This document shows, one piece after another, positions 57,901-64,000 of a stretch of 64,000 nucleotides of DNA. The position numbers were made by a program, and so were the translations under genes. The stretch's first letter is position 1. Each line of letters starts with the position of its first letter. Source of the DNA: Leptasterias polaris (Eukaryota > Echinodermata > Asteroidea > Forcipulatida > Asteriidae); assembly GCA_037783415.1 (NCBI GenBank), contig JAZGTN010000044.1, forward strand, positions 4,163,501-4,227,500. Direction: 5' to 3'. The notes beneath the pieces were generated by a model that saw only the letters and a program-made list of their open reading frames with translations, did no database searches and had not been told where the DNA came from.

Positions 57901-59286
57901 TTTGATCCGAGAATAGGATCTCAGAACTGAATTGCAGTTATTCTTTTTACAAAAAAGTAAATCATGAAATCACCACCTCAGAGCAGCGTTTAGAGGAGAT
58001 AAAACTAACTGTTCAATTAGTACCTTCAGGTTTCAACCATAAGTTGAACAACCTTTCGTTCTAGATGTATCCTCTCAACAATTTAATGGAAACTCATTTC
58101 CAAACAAGTATCGTTTAGTTTATTGGTTTCCGGGGCTGCATACTCCTAAGGGGTTGAAATGGTTACAGGGGGATGCCTTTGGCTTGTTGCACCAGAGGAG
58201 TAATTGAGTGAGGCAATGTTGATACTTGTTTGGAAAGTGTGTCATGGGCTAGTGAACAACTTGTTGGCCTCCAAAACAAATGTTAAGATCTTGTTGTTTA
58301 TGTTGTTTGGTGCCTCATTAGCTTTCCTTATACATTGATTTCACAATTCAAGCAGTTCAGTTTTTCTGGTTTTTATTATTCAGTTTGACCAGAAAAGAAA
58401 TTCTTTGTCGTTTGTTTTGGTTTGCTTTTTTTCAAATGGGCTAAAATAAGGGGAAACATTTTTCAAAGTTTACCCATTTTCTAATACTGTCTACTTAAAC
58501 ATCGAAAATTCTATCTTACATGTAAATGGTACTTAATATTTGCCTCAAATGTCTGTTTCGCTTGAAAGTAAATATTGTTGTTTTGGTGTTTTTTCAAAGG
58601 TAGATTTGATTATTCACAGTCTTGCAAATAAGTTTTGTATTCAGAAATTGTACGACGGAAGGTACTGCTTTGCAATTTCAAAAAAGTTAGGCAGTAAGAT
58701 CAGTACTTCAAAGAATTTATTCAAATTTAAATGTAAATAAGTTATGAAATAGTTTAAATTTACCTAACAAGCTTTAGTTTAATGTCAGTACTTGGGGTTC
58801 ATGTTAGGTGATAGACTAGTCACACGACTGCGAGCCAAATTTTTTAACATTTTAGTCGAGGTAATTTTACTGTAATACCCAGGGTTGCAGTACTCTCGCT
58901 CGTACTCGACACCTGATCAATGTGTAACTCTACCTGATAGTTAATTCGTCCAAAATCAGCCTAAAAAATAAACTGAAAAACATCAATCTGAAAGTGAAAA
59001 GAAGTTAAAACAATCACCGATGACCGAATTATGCAAATAAACCTTGCAGAGCATTTTCAAATATAAGCTCGACTATAAGCAATTACAAATTGATGAAACA
59101 GGTGCCTTTTTTTAATCACTGTCGCAAGACACGATGGCGTTTGATTATTTATTTGCGAGCCAGTTTTTCCCATAGTAAAAACCCATGTATTTTTTCGCAT
59201 AGTTTGGGGAAAAGAAACGTGTATTTATTCAGTTGTAATACTCGCTAGCTTTTTAATATCTCTATTTACCGTGTTTATCCAGTACT

Positions 59287-59617
59287 GAGCTTCCACCATT
59301 TTCAAATGATTCCTTATTTTCCGCACGGAAGATATAGGAATGTTTCCGAATAGAAAACATATGGGAAACTTTCTTTTGGGGAATAAAGCCAGAAAATTTT
59401 CGTATGCGTGTTAATAAACAAGTTTTAAAAGGAATGCATTTCTAATTAGCATGAGCTTCCACCATTTTAGAATTATTCCTTATTTTCTGCGCGGAAGATA
59501 CAGGAATGTTTCCATATGGAAATAATGGGAAAACTTTTTTCTTCCGGGGATGGAACCATGAATTTTTCCTTATGCGTATTATTAAACGAATTTAAAAAGG
59601 AATGCATTTCTAATAAA
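59287..59617 (+). repeat. Tandem duplication, 166-bp period
   Basis: GAGCTTCCACCATTTT starts both units (59287, 59453). Shared blocks are ATTCCTTATTTTC, CGGAAGATA, AGGAATGTTTCC, GGGAAA and GGAATGCATTTCTAAT. Divergence is moderate, so the duplication is older than the one at 38943. Confidence 0.9.
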
Positions 59618-60819
59618 TGGGATTTTTGCCCTTAGGAAGCAATTTTTTTGAAAATAATGACTTTAAAATGCATATGGAGGTAATTCCATAAAAAAAATGT
59701 ATTCTATTCTATTAAAAAAGCTGTACCATTCCTGCAATAATGAAAATTTACTGTGATATAATTTTTGTTATTTTTAATTTTTTTTAAGAGTTGCACAAAT
59801 CGTTCATGTGTTTTTTTAAATATAAGTTTATTGTAAATTACTTGTTGAGAATTTTGTATTATGAATAGCGTATAGTGATTAGTAGAAATTATTGTTTATT
59901 TTCAACGCTAGAAAAATTGTTTGAACAAAGCAGTCAATTGTGTTGGGTCATAATGGAATCCTGCACATTCTTCTCACAGCATGATAAAAAAACTGCTTGT
60001 CTGTTAAAGTAGGTGGCAGTTTTTCCCACAATACGAAAAAAAAGGGCCCAGGTTGGGGCAGATTGTAGTGGTTAGATACGGAACTTGCCTAAAGATGGCT
60101 GAAATTTGATTCGCTTGACTTGGGTTTGCGAAAGATTATTTTGATGTAAATTGTGGATGTGCCTGATGGACATGCTTGAAACGGTTCATGCTCTTAATAC
60201 CTGTGGAAACATTTAACGTCACAAATGTTTAATCTCCTCAAACTACCACCACCAAGAAGAAGAAAAAGAAGGAAAACAAAAAAATAATTGTGCACTGTCT
60301 TTATGGATGTGTGCCTTGGCATAAAATCTTTACAGCAATGCTCGGGAAATCATTTTTGTTAAACAAAATGTAATCTTGCACGATTTAAGTGATAAGGATT
60401 TAACAAATGGTTTATTCAATAATTAAAACAAAGCATAAACAAAGCTTTAACAAAACAATATTGGGGATGACGTGAGAGCTAGGATGAGATTTTGATGATG
60501 CAACTTTTTTAAGTGACTTTTTTGGAAACTTTGTTTACGTTTCCATCTGATCGATGTTTTACTTTCCTGTAAGCCAGGATAAGCATGAGTATTGTATGGC
60601 GGTTTCCAAACATTGAAAATTGATGTGAATTTTAAAGCTGAATAAAGTGATCTTTTCATTTCAGTTTTTATGTCTGTTTCTTTCTAATCCTTAATTTTGT
60701 GTTTCCTACATACAAATCACCGCTGTCATGACATCATCACATGTTAAAATACTAACAGAGTTGTGAAATAATTTTACATTGCAAATGACTGTAACAAAAT
60801 ACTTCCATGAAGAGCTCAC

Positions 60820-61800
60820 AAGATAAGGGTACCAGTTAGGACAGGTTTGGTTTTTAAATTAGCATGAGTTACCAGCTTAGTGTGGACATGCCAGTTATAA
60901 CCAGTTAGAACTGGATTTTGTTCAACAGTTGCAGTAGCTGTACAAACAATGAGATAGGTTGAGCCAACAAACTTGATGTAACTGGATTGAACTGGGTAAA
61001 TAGATGAGCCTGGATCAGTGCTATCTCAGGATAGCCCCTTGTATCAGTTCAAACTGGTTTCAGTCTTGGCCAAGGTGCTTTGTATCCAGTTACAACCAGA
61101 TTTTGTTTGTTCAGGTATCTGCAAAACTGCCTTGTAATATAGTTCAAACTGGATTGCATTTGCACCTTAGCTACATTGGAACCAGTGTAAACTGGATTTC
61201 ATTTGCACCTTAGCTACTTTGGAACAGTTCAAACTGGATTTCCATCTGAACATAGCTTCTATGTAACATGGCTATTGTGTATTTTGTTGAGCCAGTTCAA
61301 ACTGGACTTCAGTCTGAGTAGATCTGAATGGCTCCATCCAAGTACACTTGCATTTTTACATCTTGGCGTGTCTTGACCGAGTGGTTTAGTGCAACATACT
61401 GAAGTTCTGACAGTTAAGTCATCAGGGTGTGGGTTCAAATCCCGGTTTAGATAATTGTGTCCTTGAGCAAGACACTTGACTATAATTGCTTCTCTTCACC
61501 CAGGGGTAAATGGGTACCTGTAAGGGCAGAGATTGTTTCTGTGATTGATTTAGCTTGGTGTGTTACATGTTTAGCAGTACAGGCTGTATACTCCCCAGGG
61601 AGCTGAGATGGTTTAAGGAATGAAATAAATGGTCCAGTGACCAGGGGTGATAATGTTGGAGCGCCGTGAGCATCACTGAGTGATAGATTTGAGGGCAATA
61701 CAAGAAGCCACTATCAATATTACATGTTGCTGCCTTATACCAGTTCAAACTGGATCTCAATCCCTGCATAGCTGCTTTGAACCGGTTCAAACTAGGCTAC
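60820..61800 (+). repeat. Degenerate array of CAGTTnnAACTGG palindromes, split by a SINE
   Basis: AGTTCAAACTGGATT or close variants recur at about 61035, 61090, 61140, 61185, 61228, 61292, 61740 and 61783, spaced about 45-60 bp, often followed by TTTGCACCTTAGCTAC. The SINE at 61371-61720 lies inside the array. Confidence 0.75.
61371..61720 (+). mobile_element. tRNA-derived SINE, near full length
   Basis: A box TCTTGACCGAGTGG, B box GGGTTCAAATCCC, body CTTGAGCAAGACACTTGAC, CACCCAGGGGTAAATGGG, CAGGGAGCTGAGATGG, GACCAGGGGTGATAATG. It matches the SINE at 7455 along its length. Confidence 0.85.
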
Positions 61801-62153
61801 TCAAGCTGGAGCTACTGTCTGTCGTCATCACAAGCTGACCATGAGGTGGGAAAGGTTTCAAATAACGAATAAAGTCCCTATCTACTGTGGGTAAGGGTCC
61901 TCCAAAAAGTTGAAATATTGGTAAAAAGGTGTCCTCCAAATCGGAAGATATGAAAGAAATTTGTTTGATTACCTTAAAAGAATTTTTGAAAAAAATTCCT
62001 CCTTTTAAATATAATAGGATTGTCCAAATCCAGGCGACAGAATTACATTCAACTCATTTGATTTGGAAGGAGTCCTGAGAATTCTTTTAGGGGTGACGTA
62101 TTGTTATGATGGTTAATGTGTGCATTGAATAGTTTTTTATTCTTTCGTTTCAG

Positions 62154-62263
62154 TAGATTCACCTCTTCTGTCCCCTGCTGCCATTAGATCAGAGTCAACT
62201 TTCCATTCAAATGAGAGTGCCCCATCGGTGGTGCTAGAGGAAGACTCGGGAGTCAGAAAAAAG
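62154..62263 (+). CDS. FARP: FARP exon 12: linker just before the DH domain
   Basis: The acceptor TTATTCTTTCGTTTCAG ends at 62153, and the exon closes in phase 0 before AAG|GTGAGC at 62264. Only one frame is open, reading DSPLLSPAAIRSEST and ending EEDSGVRKK; it resembles the SPLxSP and RRKR segment ahead of DH in vertebrate FARP. This frame needs an incoming phase-1 exon (one base before TA). The donor at 49655 is phase 0 and would create an immediate TAG. The true upstream partner is therefore an unseen exon or another donor. A second AG at 62155-62156 gives the same frame with a 107-nt exon. Confidence 0.85.
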
Positions 62264-62289
62264 GTGAGCAGTGTACTTGGTGCTCCGAC

Positions 62290-62525
62290 ACCAGGCCTTG
62301 AAGAAAAAAGGAGGTCAGCGAGGCCATGGCCTCTGTTGCCCAATGTCTTTGTTGCCCCATGCCTCTGTTGCCCCTGGTCTTTGTTGCCTTCTAGTCTTGG
62401 CCTTGTTGGTGCCACTTCTAAAGTTTCCTATAATACTTAAACAAATTCAAATGGCAATGCCCTTTGCAACATGAAAATGGCCTTGTCCTTTCAAATATAG
62501 AAATAATTAATCCAGGCTTGGAAAT
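62290..62525 (+). repeat. R3 copy in intron 12 with internal expansion
   Basis: R3 blocks (CCAGGCCTTGAAG, GAGGCCATGGCCTCTG, GGCCTTGTCCTTTCAAA) with the GTTGCCCC segment repeated about five times (62335-62400). It lies between exons 12 and 13, so the short ORFs across the 62264 donor are not extensions of the gene. Confidence 0.7.
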
Positions 62526-62757
62526 CAAGTTCTTTGTTTTCTACTGAAATTTTATTATTAATTTTTTTTAATTTATCTATTAATTTTTTTTGGGGGGAAG
62601 GGGTGGTTTTGATCCATAAGAACATAGGGCCTGTTTCTTGTGACTTTTATTGTATCTTTCTTGATAATTGTATTTTAAAATCACGATTACCGTGACAAAA
62701 ACCAAACAAGTATTGGTGATAATGAAGTATTTATTGTTCTTTTGTTTCCCCACACAG

Positions 62758-62847
62758 CGCCATACGCCTGACAGGGCATACTTCATTGCCAAGGAGATTC
62801 TCACAACAGAACGTACATATATCAAAGATCTGGAGGTTATAGTTGTC
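62758..62847 (+). CDS. FARP: FARP exon 13: start of DH (RhoGEF) domain
   Basis: 90 nt, 30 codons, phase 0 to phase 0, acceptor TTTGTTTCCCCACACAG and donor GTC|GTGAGT. It encodes RHTPDRAYFIAKEILTTERT and then YIKDLEVIVV, the first helix (CR1) of a Dbl-homology domain. Residue E of TTERTY and the preceding IAKEI contribute to GTPase contact in DH domains. The close match to FARP DH is the strongest link between the FERM part of the gene and a Rho-exchange function. Later DH exons lie outside the window. Confidence 0.95.
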
Positions 62848-64000
62848 GTGAGTGATCATTTCTGAATTCATCAACTATTCATTTGCCTTTGTTATTATTA
62901 TTATTGGTTTATTAAAAAAACTGTTTATAGCAGCCTACAGGCTGAATTACAATACAGTTGAACAAGCAGTGAAAACTTACATAAATTTACAGTGAAAATT
63001 TTGCTTAAAAATCGTAAACTTGAATTCTGTTTCTCATGTTATGGTTTTCAATAAAAACAACATACTGCAGGCATGATATTCAAATACAAATTTCAAATTA
63101 AAATCTTTATTGTCCATTCTTTAAAAAGATTTATAACTGAAATATGTACATGTCTAAAATTTATAAAAGCTCCAGAACAGGACAGTAAACATCATAGACA
63201 AAGAAATATATAAAAAGGAGTTAAGCCAACAATATTTTAGACAGTGCAGTACAACATATATTGGCAAGAGTAAACACCTGAGAACACAGCCCGCATTCCC
63301 TCACCCCCACCCCCAAACATCGTGATTGGAGACATGACAAACTTTAAACATTATTCTTCCGACCTAACGCATATCTGCTCAACTGCGTGATTTCCTGCAG
63401 AGCACACAGACGCTGTTAGCGCCTAACTACAGGAAACCCGTAGATGAACAAGAAGTTAGTGTCTTTCTTTAAACTCTCACTGCTTGTGATATGAGATGTG
63501 AAACACGACAAAGTATGTATCACATTAAAGAGAATGAGGTGCTCTTTCCAACGGTATACAGTTTGCTGGGTTTGTTAATAATAATATGCAAGGCAGTAAA
63601 TAACAAATGTTTATTGTAATGCAGCAATAGGCGCTACATGAGCTTAAGCAGGAACAGTGTTTATGTACTGTGACCACTCAGGCGTATAATTATAGGGTTA
63701 GGTCCGATTTCCAATTTTTGGGGCCTTCAGAAAAACCAGCAAAGTAGATTGCCTGAAAAGCCTATCAAAGCCTATATCATATGTTTGTCAATACTTGTAC
63801 TCAATTCTGGTTCCCTACATCATGCCTGATGCAGCCAACTGAGAGTTAGGTTCAATTTTCTCACACTACTCTCCCCTGTATGTCACACAAGGACAAAAGA
63901 AAAAAATATATTGTGAAAGTAGGATTTGAAACTTTGCACGTTGAATATACAATCAAAAGTAAAGGTATGCAGGGACACCATCTATCTCTCTCATGAGCTG
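62848..64000 (+). other. FARP intron 13 (start), R6 copy and AT-rich repeat
   Basis: The donor GTC|GTGAGT opens the intron. 62890-63250 resembles the inverted 3' end of a retroelement (ATTATTATTATTGGTTTATT followed by an A/T-rich body) but no coding part is present, so this is tentative. 63650-63830 is an R6 copy (TCCGATTTCCAATTTTTGGG, GCCTGAAAAGCCTATC). No further DH exon is visible. Confidence 0.6.

Larger units (their letters stand above)
49679..62153 (+). other. Long interval between giant exon and exon 12
   Basis: This could be intron 11, partly the 3' UTR of a transcript ending at 49678, or both. Consensus AATAAA hexamers occur at 52163, 52430, 53059 and 60641, the last followed by a T/G-rich stretch. 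49680-51530 and 55550-60800 are unusually free of the repeat families that fill introns 1-3. I see no additional exon with certainty, though phase logic demands one or an alternative donor. Confidence 0.6.
1220..64000 (+). other. FARP: FARP-family gene (FERM + FA + DH), 3' end beyond window
   Basis: This multi-exon gene covers nearly the whole window. Its exons encode, in order, a serine-rich N-terminus (residues 1-86), FERM F1 (about 87-180), F2 (about 185-275), F3 (about 276-372), an FA motif (about 383-403), a long low-complexity linker, and the first 30 residues of a DH domain. FERM joined to DH is, among known families, the signature of FARP1/FARP2: plasma-membrane Rho-family exchange factors that in vertebrates act in neurite and synapse formation downstream of plexins and cell-adhesion proteins. 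The identification rests on motifs such as [35 protein letters not shown] and YFIAKEILTTERTY. Remaining DH, PH1 and PH2 exons must lie downstream. The orthologue name is inference from domain order; one invertebrate FARP may equal both vertebrate paralogues. Confidence 0.92.

Noticed and set aside
62890..63250. LINE 3' end in inverse orientation
   Set aside because: Only A/T-rich tail-like sequence is seen and no reverse-transcriptase coding; mentioned as tentative in the intron entry and not called.

Overview
The window is eukaryotic genomic DNA: AT-rich, intron-rich and full of dispersed repeats, with one large plus-strand gene running almost end to end. The gene is recognisable as FARP (FERM, RhoGEF and pleckstrin-homology protein; FARP1/FARP2 in vertebrates). 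Ten upstream coding exons (1312-46178) encode a serine-rich N-terminus, a complete FERM domain, a FERM-adjacent (FA) motif and a linker. They are followed by one giant 3-kb exon (46607-49654, open to a stop at 49678) coding for an acidic, Ser/Pro-rich, probably disordered region. Two further exons (62154-62263, 62758-62847) carry the end of the linker and the start of the DH (RhoGEF) domain; the rest of DH and the PH domains lie beyond the window. Splice sites and phases of exons 1-11 join without conflict (1516 codons). The join from the giant exon to the DH-side exon does not work in phase as it stands, which is the most interesting coding observation here.

The organism is most likely a marine invertebrate deuterostome, with an echinoderm such as a sea star as best guess. 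This is inference. The gene has a single-copy-like invertebrate FARP layout with very large introns, and the palindrome TACATGTA and several foldback repeat families are of the kind I associate with echinoderm genomes. No database was consulted.

Layout: 1-1219 upstream or intronic DNA; 1220-1638 first coding exon; 1639-16513, 16619-26692 and 26736-40258 three huge introns packed with repeats; 40259-46178 the compact FERM/FA exon cluster with mostly short introns; 46607-49678 giant exon; 49655-62153 a 12.5-kb interval that is repeat-poor in its middle; 62154-62847 linker and DH-start exons; 62848-64000 intron.

Repeat families (names are mine). R1: about 370-bp foldback element beginning AAAGGCACTGGACAC and ending in its inverse. 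R2: a related family containing GAGATATCGC and CTGGAGCGAATATGTCC motifs. R3: about 160-bp repeat rich in GTTGCCCCTGG and GATGAAATTCCAGG. R4: repeat with GGCCAGCAGGACC and ACTAGTCCAT. R5: MITE-like foldback with GGGCCAATTTCATGG ends. R6: AT-rich repeat with GCCTGAAAAGCCT. There are also tRNA-derived SINEs, several terminal-inverted-repeat transposon remnants (two nested cleanly inside R1 copies), a 3.5-kb satellite that appears to have grown out of the end of an R1 copy, and several minisatellites. No autonomous transposase, reverse transcriptase, CRISPR array, rRNA or convincing functional tRNA was seen.
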